64,000 bases of DNA from Avibacterium sp. 21-586 (GCF_026226775.1 NZ_JAKKOD010000001.1:1490001-1554000), one strand, 5' to 3'. Positions 30,588 to 39,749 are shown, counted from the stretch's first letter. Translations and numbers: made by a program. Notes: generated by a model not told the origin, from the letters alone.

Positions 30588-33500
30588 TTAGAACTGATAT
30601 TCTAATTTAACAGCTAAATTAGTTTGTTTTAATCCATAGTCAGAAAGGGATTTTCTATGACTAATTTGGGCACTGATGTTTAGGTTTGGCGTAATATCAT
30701 AACCTGCGCTGGCAGAGAATAATAAGGCGTTGCCTAATTTACCCGTTTTGTATTGCTGGGTTATTCCATCATTGAGGGTTAAGACAGGAGTATTTCCTGT
30801 ATTGTGTTCATACATTGTACGGAGTTTCAATGATTTCCACGCAATTTCACCCCCAATTTGTTGAGTGAAAATATATTGTCGATCATTATTGATATTCCAA
30901 CTGAAGGTATGATCCTCAATATTGGCTTTACTACTTTGGTATTGTAACGCAATAATCGGCGTTAAACGGACTTCATTTAGCAAGAAATGATAGCCTGTTT
31001 CTGCACCAATGCCCCAAGAATGGCCTCTCACTTTGGCTAAATCTTTATGTTGTGAAGTGGAAATTTTACCGCGCATATATTGATAGTTTCCACTAAGATT
31101 AACATAGCTTTGTTCGGTCAGTTGATTCTCTAAGGTGAACAATACTCCCACAGAGTTATATTTTGCAGAACTACTGCCTTCAATTTCTGTGGTTTTTGGT
31201 TCAACTGAGAATTTACTGAGAGCAAGTCCTAAGTGAAGGTGATGTTTATCGTTGAGATCAAGACGACCGCCAAATAGAGTGCTATTTGTGGTGGATTTGT
31301 AGCCATAGCCATAATCTCCAAAGCCAAGATTGCTATTATAAGTGGCTTTACGATGTTGTTGTAAAACATAGAAATTTTTCGTGCCTTGCGTAATGTTTTG
31401 CGCAAAGGTTTGAGCCTGCATACAACTATGTTCTAACAAGGCTAAATTCGTCACCAAATAGGCTGGAACTTGGCTATTTAATGCAGGGCGATAGGTTGAG
31501 GCACTTGCGGTTGCACTGGCGGTTGTTACATTTCCTGCTAATGGCGTAACTGCTGCATTACCTGCTGGAGACGCAGCTTCTGTGCCGTTATCCACATTCC
31601 CTGTATTTGGATTAGCAGGTGCGACTACCACAGCATTATCCACTGGGGAAGAGGTTTCACTGCGGTTATCCGTATTTTCTGCATTTGGATTGGCAGGTGG
31701 TGCTACCACAGCATTATCCACTGGGGAAGTGGTTTCTGTGCGGTTATCCGTATTTTCTGCATTTGGATCGGCAGGTGGTGCTACCACAGCATTATCTACT
31801 GGAGAAGAGGTTTCACTGGTGTTATTGGCATTTCCTCCATTTTGATCTGAAGGTGGTGCTACCACTGCATTATCCACAGGAGCGGTAGTTTCACCGCTAT
31901 TGTCAGTATTCCCTTCATCTTGATTTGCTGGTGGGGTTACTGTCGTGTCCGCGGTTGGTGGATTCGGTGCCGCTGTGTCATCAGCTTTAGGGCTTTCCTC
32001 TTTTGGTGCTGTTGATGGGGCTTTGATAATTGGTGATAACGGTTCGCCATCTTCATTAATTAGCAAGGTTTGCAAGCGGTAATCGTTGAAATTGCTGTTG
32101 TTTTCGCCAAAACTATTTTCACTTGCCGTAGTTGCCCCTTTTTCAACGCTAACTAAGGTGTAGCGATTAATATGGCTTTCATTATTATGAACAGCTTTCG
32201 CCAAATTGAACGCATCTATGCGGCTGGTTTCACCTTTTACTTGAATGAGAGAAATACCCTCATCAGCATCGTAACGTTCATTTTTATTGGTATCTGAATG
32301 ACCAATTTGACTATTCAGTAAATTAATGTTTACTGGAATTGATTGGGTTGTAGTTAAATCTCCATTAATAAGTACGCGATCCGCGAGCCATTCAGACATA
32401 TTTTCGGAAACATTATCCACATTTAATGTAATATCCGCACCTTCATTAGTAACATTGGAAAAGGATAATGTTTTAGGTTGGAAATTATCGCTTCCTGATT
32501 TATTACCATTTTCTACACTTGTTAGGTGTAGCTCATTATTTGGGATAATGTGGGAATTAGCTCTCCAATAACTATGGGAATTAATTACCCCATTTCCTGC
32601 CAAACTCGCATTTTCTTGGAGATATAATGGTGAATTATTTAGTTCTCCTTGTAAAATACTTACCCCTTGATTTAACAAGGTTTTTCCTGTGTGATTGAAT
32701 TGACCAATTAAATATAATGTACCCTCTCCATTTTTGCTTAAGCTACCTTGACCTTGCGTATCTGCAAATAAACGGCTTGTTTGGTCGGCACTAATATCCG
32801 CATTAATTTGGCTGGTGTCATCAAGTGCAACGCTATCAAAGCGAGCAATTACATTATCTTTTATGCTTAATGTTGCATTCTTCGCTAAATTTGCATTTTG
32901 CGTTAAATGTGAAGTATCAGGTGCATAAATTATTTCACCTTGATTGATGGTAAGCTCGTTTAAGGTTGAGTTTGTTTCTAAAGTTAAGTGGTTATTATTA
33001 AGTGCGGTCGGTTTATAGGCAAAATTTAATTTACCCTTATCATCACCGAGTATTTCGCCCTTAATTTTTCTTTCTCCAGATTGCAGATAGTTGAGCGTGC
33101 TAGTGTCAGTGGAATTACTATTAATAATATTTCCATTAATTGTTGCGGCTTGCAGCCCTTTATCCTCACCATTTTCAATGGTGAAATTATTTCCATTTAA
33201 GTCAAACATTCCTTTATTTAAGCTAAGATTTTCGGCTTTAATTTGATTTTCACCATATAATTTTACTGTGCCATCAGGGTTTACAAGAATTTCAGAATAG
33301 GCTTGGATTTTACCTTCTTTTTCTTGCTGTTTTAGACCTAATGTGCCTTCATTAACAATGATTTTGGCAGGATTTACACCTTCACCAATTTTAATAATTT
33401 CGCCATCACCAATTTTATAGAACGTTTCAGCAGCGGTACTATTGCGGGCATATTCAAATGGTGTGTTTCGTTTATCACGATGCAAGATATTATTTTTCCA

Positions 33501-35555
33501 AACAAGCTCTTGAATATTTAAGCGGACAAATTCAATTTTTCCTTCCGCACCTTCATAAAGCAAGCCAATATCGCCATTTGGTAATTCAGTTAAGCTACTA
33601 TAGGCATAATTATTTGGTGTAATTGTGGTGGTATATTTCCATTCGATAGAACCATCTTCTTGTACTTCACCGAGCCAAACTTTGCCATTATTACGACCGT
33701 TAGAATGTGGATTAGCAAAAAGGATATGTTCTTTGCCATTAATACGTTTGGAATATTTAATTACTGAAAGTTGGCAATAAGGTTCTAGTAACACGTCATC
33801 TAAAATAACGTCTTTTTCCCAAGTGTACCCACCATCATAACTGGTGGAAATATGAACGCGATTATGTGGCGTTACACGAGAAAAGAGTTTTAATTGTCCG
33901 TTGTCTAATTCAATCACTTGGGATTCAGTAATTTCATAGCCATAAGTGCCGTTAAGCAGACGTGATCCGCCTTGTGCCGCAAATCTGCTATCAATTGGTG
34001 ATTCACCACGTTCCCAAGTTTTGCCACCGTCTTTACTAATGATAACCGCTGCTGCTTGTTTATTATTGTTATTGGTGTAGTAAACCGGCATCACTAAAGA
34101 GCCGTCTTTAAGCTGAATCCCTGTTCCGGGGCCAGTTCCCATAAAACGCATCCAATCGGCTTTCACTTGAGAGTTAATATTGACGGGGTTAGACCAAGTT
34201 TCACCGTCATTATCACTATAAGTGAGCCATAAATTGCTTGTGATGGTTGATTTAAGTGGGGCACTATCATTATTTGGATTTTTCGTTTGTAAATAAATAT
34301 TTCCTAAACGTGTATCGCCTTGATATAAATCACCTAGATCTTTAAATGCCAATTCAGGATTACCATTAATAACAACCCGATAATCTGTTGGTTTATTTTT
34401 ATCATTATAAACAATACCATTTTCACGAATAGTATAACGATTGTTATATTCGTCAGTTAATAATTGATAATATTTCCCACCGATATTTTTATAACCAGAA
34501 CCTTCGGCATTTTGATTTTTGATCCCAAAGAAACCTTGTGTTTCAGGGAACATATCCACAATCATAAAGACACGCCCATTGCGTTTGTCTTGCACCATAA
34601 GTGGATCGATTAAGAAGGCGGAATTTTGACCGCCATAAGATTGGCTAGCAAGATCAATCACTGTTTGGCTTTTTTGCCAAGTTAAGCCACCATCAAAACT
34701 GCGGCGGATTGCTGTGTCAATATTTCCCCAGTCGGCAGAATGTTGCCAACGTTTGTCGATAGCGGCAATAACAACGCCATTTTGTGTAGTGAATAAAGAA
34801 GGAATACGGTAGTTTCTTGCGCCATCTTGATTTGGTTGAAAGAGCGATTCTTTTTCGGTAAGCATTGCTCCTGAAGCACGATGCTTATCAGCAAACTCAA
34901 CTTCATTTCGGCGATAAGTTTCGGCTAACTCTTTGTGTAGTGCTTTGATTTCTTCTTCTGATAATACTTGTTCGGTAACTCCCGCAGAATAAATATTTCC
35001 ACTAAAACGCATATCATTACCAGAACTTCTTGGCGTTTTTCCTAAATAAGCAATATTTAAGTTCTCAATATCTTTGAAGAATTTTGAATTATTATGAGTT
35101 TGTTTTAATTCGCCATTTACATAAATTTTAATTTGATTATTTTCTTTATCAAAGGTATAGGTAATAGTTTGATAATCTTTATTCTTATTATTTATCTTAG
35201 CAGTAAGTAATGAGTTATTAATTAAATAACTATTCTTATTTCTTAATTCTAAGCCAAAGGTATCCGTACCTTGTTTCCTTGACATATAGAAATTAATATA
35301 GTGATTTGTGTGAGCACCTTGAGTAGAAGCCCCTAAAAGAGAATAAACATTATCCCCTGCATTGGTTTTAAAACCAAAAGTTAAAGAACCATTTTCTAAA
35401 TTAAAGACATCATTTTTAGTGAAGGTTTCTGTAATATTAATTGGTTTAAATAATTCGGTATTTGATTTGAAATCTAAGATTCCTTCGCTACTCGCCATGG
35501 CATATTGGCTGATAAGACATGAAGAAATTAAAGCTGCCAATGTTGTTTTTTTCAT
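30588..35555 (-). CDS. Sialidase autotransporter (GH33 with lectin-like domain)
   Basis: 1655 residues, secreted through type V autotransport. Order: signal peptide (1-21, AMA/SS); LamG/CBM40-like lectin domain (about 25-215); GH33 sialidase domain (about 235-690) with the YRIPSL motif (Arg250), acid/base region near Asp275, four Asp-box repeats (first at 286-293, SFDGGLTW) and a likely nucleophile in NNYAYSSL; beta-helical spacer with the GEGTLYLIGQFNHTGKTLL signature (about 700-1170); Pro/Thr/Asn-rich repeats (about 1205-1337); a 12-strand beta-barrel ending LEYQF. It should release terminal sialic acid from host glycans at the cell surface. Larger than P. multocida NanB as I recall it. AAGGATG precedes the ATG. 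Transcribed toward queH; control is from the gap to phoH. Only one uptake signal in 5 kb. Confidence 0.93.
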   Translation of the reverse strand: MKKTTLAALISSCLISQYAMASSEGILDFKSNTELFKPINITETFTKNDVFNLENGSLTFGFKTNAGDNVYSLLGASTQGAHTNHYINFYMSRKQGTDTFGLELRNKNSYLINNSLLTAKINNKNKDYQTITYTFDKENNQIKIYVNGELKQTHNNSKFFKDIENLNIAYLGKTPRSSGNDMRFSGNIYSAGVTEQVLSEEEIKALHKELAETYRRNEVEFADKHRASGAMLTEKESLFQPNQDGARNYRIPSLFTTQNGVVIAAIDKRWQHSADWGNIDTAIRRSFDGGLTWQKSQTVIDLASQSYGGQNSAFLIDPLMVQDKRNGRVFMIVDMFPETQGFFGIKNQNAEGSGYKNIGGKYYQLLTDEYNNRYTIRENGIVYNDKNKPTDYRVVINGNPELAFKDLGDLYQGDTRLGNIYLQTKNPNNDSAPLKSTITSNLWLTYSDNDGETWSNPVNINSQVKADWMRFMGTGPGTGIQLKDGSLVMPVYYTNNNNKQAAAVIISKDGGKTWERGESPIDSRFAAQGGSRLLNGTYGYEITESQVIELDNGQLKLFSRVTPHNRVHISTSYDGGYTWEKDVILDDVLLEPYCQLSVIKYSKRINGKEHILFANPHSNGRNNGKVWLGEVQEDGSIEWKYTTTITPNNYAYSSLTELPNGDIGLLYEGAEGKIEFVRLNIQELVWKNNILHRDKRNTPFEYARNSTAAETFYKIGDGEIIKIGEGVNPAKIIVNEGTLGLKQQEKEGKIQAYSEILVNPDGTVKLYGENQIKAENLSLNKGMFDLNGNNFTIENGEDKGLQAATINGNIINSNSTDTSTLNYLQSGERKIKGEILGDDKGKLNFAYKPTALNNNHLTLETNSTLNELTINQGEIIYAPDTSHLTQNANLAKNATLSIKDNVIARFDSVALDDTSQINADISADQTSRLFADTQGQGSLSKNGEGTLYLIGQFNHTGKTLLNQGVSILQGELNNSPLYLQENASLAGNGVINSHSYWRANSHIIPNNELHLTSVENGNKSGSDNFQPKTLSFSNVTNEGADITLNVDNVSENMSEWLADRVLINGDLTTTQSIPVNINLLNSQIGHSDTNKNERYDADEGISLIQVKGETSRIDAFNLAKAVHNNESHINRYTLVSVEKGATTASENSFGENNSNFNDYRLQTLLINEDGEPLSPIIKAPSTAPKEESPKADDTAAPNPPTADTTVTPPANQDEGNTDNSGETTAPVDNAVVAPPSDQNGGNANNTSETSSPVDNAVVAPPADPNAENTDNRTETTSPVDNAVVAPPANPNAENTDNRSETSSPVDNAVVVAPANPNTGNVDNGTEAASPAGNAAVTPLAGNVTTASATASASTYRPALNSQVPAYLVTNLALLEHSCMQAQTFAQNITQGTKNFYVLQQHRKATYNSNLGFGDYGYGYKSTTNSTLFGGRLDLNDKHHLHLGLALSKFSVEPKTTEIEGSSSAKYNSVGVLFTLENQLTEQSYVNLSGNYQYMRGKISTSQHKDLAKVRGHSWGIGAETGYHFLLNEVRLTPIIALQYQSSKANIEDHTFSWNINNDRQYIFTQQIGGEIAWKSLKLRTMYEHNTGNTPVLTLNDGITQQYKTGKLGNALLFSASAGYDITPNLNISAQISHRKSLSDYGLKQTNLAVKLEYQF
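31560..31945 (-). repeat. Tandem 78-bp (26-residue) repeats within the sialidase gene
   Basis: About five units encode variants of VAPPADPNAENTDNRTETSS then PVDNAV. The middle three are most alike and the outer ones have drifted, as expected for unequal exchange. They lie between the passenger and the beta-barrel and probably form an extended, unstructured stalk. Confidence 0.85.
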
Positions 35556-35601
35556 AGGGCATCCTTTTTGTTGAAGTGAAATAGAGAAAATCTCAAGCTT
35601 G

Positions 35602-35629
35602 ATAGTATTTTTACTCCATTTTGAAGTAA
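35602..35629 (-). promoter_or_regulatory. Candidate sialidase promoter
   Basis: On the minus strand TTACTT (35629-35624) and TACTAT (35607-35602) are separated by 16 bp. The start point would be near 35595, about 40 nt before the ATG. It overlaps the dyad described separately. Confidence 0.5.
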
Positions 35630-35630
35630 A
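35610..35630. promoter_or_regulatory. 21-bp dyad in the sialidase promoter, shared with nagB
   Basis: Arms TTTACTCC and GAAGTAAA (7 of 8 paired) flank ATTTT. The dyad covers the -35 and spacer, so a bound protein would block polymerase. A near-identical dyad with the same centre lies upstream of nagB at 63109-63129. Candidate operator of a sialic acid or aminosugar regulator. Confidence 0.5.
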
Positions 35631-35647
35631 TAAGGATCATTTCACTT

Positions 35648-35663
35648 CGTGATATTCTTCACA
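35648..35663 (-). promoter_or_regulatory. CRP site upstream of the sialidase gene
   Basis: Minus strand reads TGTGA, six bases, TCACG: 9 of 10 consensus core positions. Its centre is about 60 bp upstream of the predicted start point, the usual class I position. Confidence 0.55.
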
Positions 35664-35828
35664 GAATTATTCTTATTTTCTATCAAAAATGAGAGATTTC
35701 TCGCATTTCTACAAAAAGAGAATTTCTCAAAGAGCATTAGAGCCTGTATTTAAAACGTGGTAATATGCCCATTAACAATCAAATGATTCTGACAGTAGCA
35801 GGAAAAACAAAAATAAAAGGAACATAAC

Positions 35829-36944
35829 TTGTCCAACCCAATGAGCGAACTAAGCGAAACCTTTACTCTTGAGCCGCAAGATAATGCCCGTTTGCAAGCA
35901 TTGTGCGGAGCCTTTGATGAAAATATCCAGTTGATCGAAAAAGAATTTTTCTTGGATATTGCACGGCGTAATTTTACGTTTACGCTGAAATCGAAAGATC
36001 CCAATCTAAAATCTCATCACGGGAAATTGTTAAATAAAGTGGCGGCGTTGATCCAAGCATTGTATTTGGAAACCGCTCCCGTTCGTGGCGTGGTGAAAGA
36101 AATTGATTTGTCTGATGTGCATTTAGCCATTCAGGAAAATCGAATGTTATTACAACAAGATAGCGAACAAGCAGAACAAAATGCTGTGCCAAAAGTGTAT
36201 CAAACCACAATTAAAACCAAGCGTGGCTTAATTAAACCGCGTGGCGCAAATCAAATTCAATATTTGCACAATATTTTGCGTTATGACATCAGTTTTGGTA
36301 TTGGGCCAGCAGGCACAGGGAAAACCTTTCTTGCTGTGGCCGCTGCGGTGGAAGCCCTAGAACGACAAGAAGTGCGTCGCATTTTGCTCACTCGCCCTGC
36401 GGTGGAAGCTGGGGAAAAATTGGGCTTTTTGCCGGGGGATTTGGGGCAGAAAATTGAGCCTTATTTACGCCCGCTCTATGATGCCTTATTTGAAATGCTG
36501 GGCTTTGAAAAAGTACAGAAATTAATGGAACGCAATGTGATTGAAATCGCACCGCTGGCTTATATGCGTGGACGCACGTTGAACGATAGTTTTATCATTT
36601 TAGATGAAAGCCAAAACACCACTACCGAGCAAATGAAAATGTTTTTAACCCGTATTGGGTTTAATTCTAAAGCGGTGATAACGGGCGACATCACGCAAAT
36701 TGACTTGCCACGCAGCCAAAAATCAGGTTTACGCCACGCCATTGAAGTGCTAGAAAATGTGCCAGAATTGAGCTTTAATTATTTTGACAGTAAAGACATT
36801 GTTCGCCACCCAGTGGTTGCCAAAGTGGTGCAAGCCTATGATAAATGGGACGAACAGGAAGAAATTCGCCGTCAGGAACGCGCCTTACAGCGTCAGCAAG
36901 AGCAGGCCAAACAACAAGCCTTAGAACGAGAAGAAACAGAATGA
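35829..36944 (+). CDS. ybeZ: PhoH family ATPase (YbeZ)
   Basis: 371 residues. PhoH-like P-loop ATPase with a KH-type N-terminal region; Walker [10 protein letters not shown], Walker [10 protein letters not shown]. It works with YbeY in RNA processing and ribosome quality control. The start is read as TTG 35829 because AAAAGGA lies 7 nt upstream; ATG 35841 is 18 nt from that site and so less likely. The Gln/Glu/Arg-rich tail overlaps ybeY by 4 nt (ATGA). Confidence 0.92.
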   Translation: MSNPMSELSETFTLEPQDNARLQALCGAFDENIQLIEKEFFLDIARRNFTFTLKSKDPNLKSHHGKLLNKVAALIQALYLETAPVRGVVKEIDLSDVHLAIQENRMLLQQDSEQAEQNAVPKVYQTTIKTKRGLIKPRGANQIQYLHNILRYDISFGIGPAGTGKTFLAVAAAVEALERQEVRRILLTRPAVEAGEKLGFLPGDLGQKIEPYLRPLYDALFEMLGFEKVQKLMERNVIEIAPLAYMRGRTLNDSFIILDESQNTTTEQMKMFLTRIGFNSKAVITGDITQIDLPRSQKSGLRHAIEVLENVPELSFNYFDSKDIVRHPVVAKVVQAYDKWDEQEEIRRQERALQRQQEQAKQQALEREETE

Positions 36945-37408
36945 AAGATGTCATCGTTGATTTACAAATCGCAGTAGAAAATAGTGAAAACTTGCCCACA
37001 GAACAACAATTCCAACAATGGGCAACCGCCGCAGTGCAAGCAGAGAACCTGCAACCTGAGATCACCATTCGCGTGGTGGACGAAGCCGAAAGCCAAAGCT
37101 TAAACGCCACTTATCGTGGTAAGGATTACCCAACCAACGTGCTTTCCTTTCCCTTTGAATGCCCTGAAGAAGTGGAATTGCCGCTGCTCGGCGATTTAGT
37201 GATTTGTCGCCAAGTGGTGGAACGAGAAGCGCAAGAACAAGGTAAGCCCTTAATGGCACATTGGGCGCATATGGTAGTACACGGCTGTTTGCATTTGCTG
37301 GGCTACGATCACATTGAAGATGATGAAGCAGAAGAAATGGAAAGCCTTGAAACGGAAATAATGCAAGATCTTGGCTTTGCCGATCCTTATTTAGCGGAAA
37401 AAGCCTAG
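36941..37408 (+). CDS. ybeY: Endoribonuclease YbeY
   Basis: 155 residues. Zinc-dependent RNase needed for 16S rRNA 3'-end maturation. The metal motif [11 protein letters not shown] gives His114, His118 and His124. The start ATG 36941 overlaps the ybeZ stop by 4 nt, so the pair is translationally coupled. Longer in-frame extension into ybeZ is spurious. Confidence 0.95.
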   Translation: MKDVIVDLQIAVENSENLPTEQQFQQWATAAVQAENLQPEITIRVVDEAESQSLNATYRGKDYPTNVLSFPFECPEEVELPLLGDLVICRQVVEREAQEQGKPLMAHWAHMVVHGCLHLLGYDHIEDDEAEEMESLETEIMQDLGFADPYLAEKA

Positions 37409-37410
37409 CC

Positions 37411-39399
37411 TTGCAGCCACGTCAGCTTTGTATCTTAGTTGGGGAAAATACGTGGTTACAAACTCAACTTTCTCCTTTATTTTCTGACTTCGCTCGCTTT
37501 GAAAAACAAAGTGCGGTGCTTTTTTTTGATGAAAATTGCACCGCACTTTTTCCCGATCAAAACATCACGCCAATCCCCTTTAGCAAAGCGAAAAATCAGC
37601 TTGGGCGCGAACATTCCCTTATTATTTACGATGCCAGACAAAGCCTAAATCTTGATGCCCTTGCCATTGCCGCAGGTACATTGCAAGCGGGCGGGCAGCT
37701 TTATTTATTGTTCAACCATTGGCAAGATTTAGCCACACAAATTGATTTGGATAGCCAGCGTTGGAGCGGTGTGCCGCAAGGCATTTGCACACCGAATTTT
37801 GTCCAATTTATGCAGCAAAAAGTGCGTGAATACGGTTTTTCTATTTATCAGCAACAAAATGGCGATAGCTTTTTGCCAGCACCGCATAACTCAGCCATTG
37901 ATCCGATAAAGCACTTTCATTCTGCCACGCAGGATCAACAACGCATTTTGCAACAGCTATTAAATGCTCCGAAAGAAATTAGTGTGATCACCGCCAAGCG
38001 TGGACGGGGAAAATCCGCCTTGGCAGGATTATTTGCTGCCCATTTAGACAAGGTGATTCTCACTGCACCAAATAAAAGTGCGGTGCAAATTTTGCAAGAT
38101 TTTGCTGAGAAAGATCTGTTTTTTATTGCGCCTGATGAGCTTGCCCAACAAGTGCAACAAGATCCCGCTAAATTTAACGATCATTGGCTGATCATTGATG
38201 AAGCAGCGATGATCCCACTACCCTTATTAATGCAGCTCACAGCGCATTTTCGGGCGATTTTATGTACTACCACGATACAAAGCTATGAAGGAACGGGGCG
38301 AGGTTTCTTGCTTAAATTTATGCAAAAAAATCACCGCACTTTGCAACATTTTGAACTCAGCACCCCGTTGCGTTGGCGAGCTGATGATCTGATCGAACCT
38401 TTTATTTCTGATTTGCTTTTATTAGAAGCGGAAAACCAATTAGCTCAGCCTAATTTTGTCCCGAATGCAGACTTGCATTTTCATTGGCATCATAGCCACA
38501 GCCTTTTTCAGCAAGGGGAATATGAAGATTTTTACGGATTGCTGACTCTTGCCCATTATAAAACGTCCCCCGTAGATTTACGCCGTTTGCTCGATGGCAA
38601 GCATCAGCAATTTTTACTGGCAAAATCCAATCAGGATTTATTGGGCGCGCTTTGGCTACTGAATGAAGGGGCAATGCAAGATAGCGCGTTGATTGAAGGC
38701 ATAATGCAAGGTGTCCGTCGCCCGAAAGGTAATTTGGTGGCGCAAATATTGTGCCAAGTAAGCCTAAATGAAGCAGCGTGCAAGCTGAGTTCTGCACGCA
38801 TTTCTCGCATTGCCGTGCAACCCAAATGGCAACATCAAGGGATAGGGCAGGCGCTAATGGCAGAAGTGAATCAGCCAAGGCAGCAGAACCAAGATCACAC
38901 GCAAGATTTTTTATCGGTGAGCTTTGGCTACACGCCCGAGCTTGCTCAATTCTGGCAAAAGTGCGGGTTTAATTTGGTTTATTTAGGCAGCCATAAAGAA
39001 GCTAGCAGTGGTTGTTATAGTGCAATTAGCGTAAAAGGAATAAGCCGCGCAGGGCAAGATTTTTGTACAAAATTGTTGGCGCAATTTGAGCGGGATATGA
39101 CTTTATCCTTTCACCCCTTGGCCACACAGCTACACCCACAAGGGCAACAAGAAAGGGATTTTTCCTTGAATGAACAAGACATCAAAGCGCTACATTATTT
39201 TGCGCATTATCAGCGAAATTTAGCCAGCACGATCCCGGCTATTCGCCGTTTATTATGGGGCTATCAAGGGGAAACATTGCCTTTATTGTCGGCTTATTGT
39301 GAACAAAAAATCTTACCAAGCACGGGCAAAAAGCAATGGTTGCAAGCTTGTCGCGAAGAAGTAAAACGGTGGTTGCAAAAGCAAAAAATTCTTTTATGA
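37411..39399 (+). CDS. tmcA: tRNA(Met) cytidine acetyltransferase TmcA
   Basis: 662 residues. It forms N4-acetylcytidine at the wobble position of elongator tRNA-Met. N-terminal domain, RNA-helicase-like module (GRGKSALAG, DEAAMIPLPLL, YEGTGRGFLLK) and GNAT acetyltransferase (ISRIAVQPKWQHQGIGQALM, about 463-540). Start is TTG 37411, 2 nt after ybeY; no ATG fits the conserved N-terminus. Four uptake signals occur in this gene, two of them forming an inverted pair near the start (see findings). Confidence 0.93.
   Translation: MQPRQLCILVGENTWLQTQLSPLFSDFARFEKQSAVLFFDENCTALFPDQNITPIPFSKAKNQLGREHSLIIYDARQSLNLDALAIAAGTLQAGGQLYLLFNHWQDLATQIDLDSQRWSGVPQGICTPNFVQFMQQKVREYGFSIYQQQNGDSFLPAPHNSAIDPIKHFHSATQDQQRILQQLLNAPKEISVITAKRGRGKSALAGLFAAHLDKVILTAPNKSAVQILQDFAEKDLFFIAPDELAQQVQQDPAKFNDHWLIIDEAAMIPLPLLMQLTAHFRAILCTTTIQSYEGTGRGFLLKFMQKNHRTLQHFELSTPLRWRADDLIEPFISDLLLLEAENQLAQPNFVPNADLHFHWHHSHSLFQQGEYEDFYGLLTLAHYKTSPVDLRRLLDGKHQQFLLAKSNQDLLGALWLLNEGAMQDSALIEGIMQGVRRPKGNLVAQILCQVSLNEAACKLSSARISRIAVQPKWQHQGIGQALMAEVNQPRQQNQDHTQDFLSVSFGYTPELAQFWQKCGFNLVYLGSHKEASSGCYSAISVKGISRAGQDFCTKLLAQFERDMTLSFHPLATQLHPQGQQERDFSLNEQDIKALHYFAHYQRNLASTIPAIRRLLWGYQGETLPLLSAYCEQKILPSTGKKQWLQACREEVKRWLQKQKILL
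37508..37549 (+). repeat. Inverted pair of uptake signals within tmcA
   Basis: AAAGTGCGGTGC (37508-37519) and GCACCGCACTTT (37538-37549) are perfect 12-bp complements separated by 18 nt and followed by a short T-run. It is a terminator-like hairpin located inside a reading frame near its 5' end. Confidence 0.85.
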
Positions 39400-39447
39400 T
39401 AAGGAATACATAACACAAAGAATAAATCACAAAGTAGAGGGGAAACA

Positions 39448-39615
39448 ATGGCAAATCAGCAAAAAGGCGTGCTGCGCAGATTATGGGATAAATACAGCGA
39501 ATTTTGCAAAGAATTGGGTATCGATCAAGGCGCTTGCCGCAGTTGTGTACCAGTGGTGAAATTTGATGAAGAGCCACCGAAAAAAGCGGAGCAAGAGAAA
39601 GCGGCTAAACCTTAG
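39448..39615 (+). CDS. Small DUF5363-like protein, 55 residues
   Basis: A short gene with ATG 39448 preceded by AGAGGGG. The product begins MANQQKGVLRRLWDKYSEFC and continues to a CRSCVPVV block with two cysteines, then a Lys/Glu-rich tail ending at TAG. The pattern (KLWDKY...FCK.LGID.GACR.CVPVVKFDE) matches a Pasteurellaceae family of small unknown proteins (DUF5363) as I recall. Cysteines at residues 20, 31 and 34 could bind metal. It lies 48 nt after tmcA and before a terminator, so it probably ends that operon. Function unknown. Confidence 0.75.
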   Translation: MANQQKGVLRRLWDKYSEFCKELGIDQGACRSCVPVVKFDEEPPKKAEQEKAAKP

Positions 39616-39673
39616 GATCAGATCCCGATCTTTACATTTCTTACTTTTCCATCTTTTATATGATTCTTCACAG

Positions 39674-39709
39674 AGCCATTTGGCGCGTTGCTCAAATGGC
39701 TTTCTTTTT
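39674..39709 (+). terminator. Terminator before the dcw cluster
   Basis: A perfect 9-bp stem AGCCATTTG/CAAATGGCT with an about 10-nt loop, followed by TTCTTTTT. It separates the ybeZ-tmcA run from mraZ. Confidence 0.82.
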
Positions 39710-39749
39710 GCCCGAAATATACAAATCTTTACATAAGATCCGGATCAAA

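Noticed and set aside
31582-31888. Two plus-strand open frames with repeated peptides
   Set aside because: They are shadows of the tandem repeats in the sialidase gene on the other strand.
31560-31945. Possible CRISPR array (regular repeats)
   Set aside because: The units are in-frame coding repeats with no distinct spacers, and no cas genes are near.
30588-35555. Phase variation of the sialidase by simple sequence repeats
   Set aside because: No tetranucleotide or long homopolymer tract was seen in the promoter or early codons; only the 78-bp in-frame repeats vary.
36845-36940. Extended N-terminus for YbeY inside ybeZ
   Set aside because: The extra residues are a frame-shifted reading of ybeZ; the 4-nt ATGA overlap start is typical and fits the family length.
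37027-37110. Antisense open frame across the ybeZ-ybeY junction
   Set aside because: No ribosome binding site and no recognisable protein; coding potential is explained by the plus strand.
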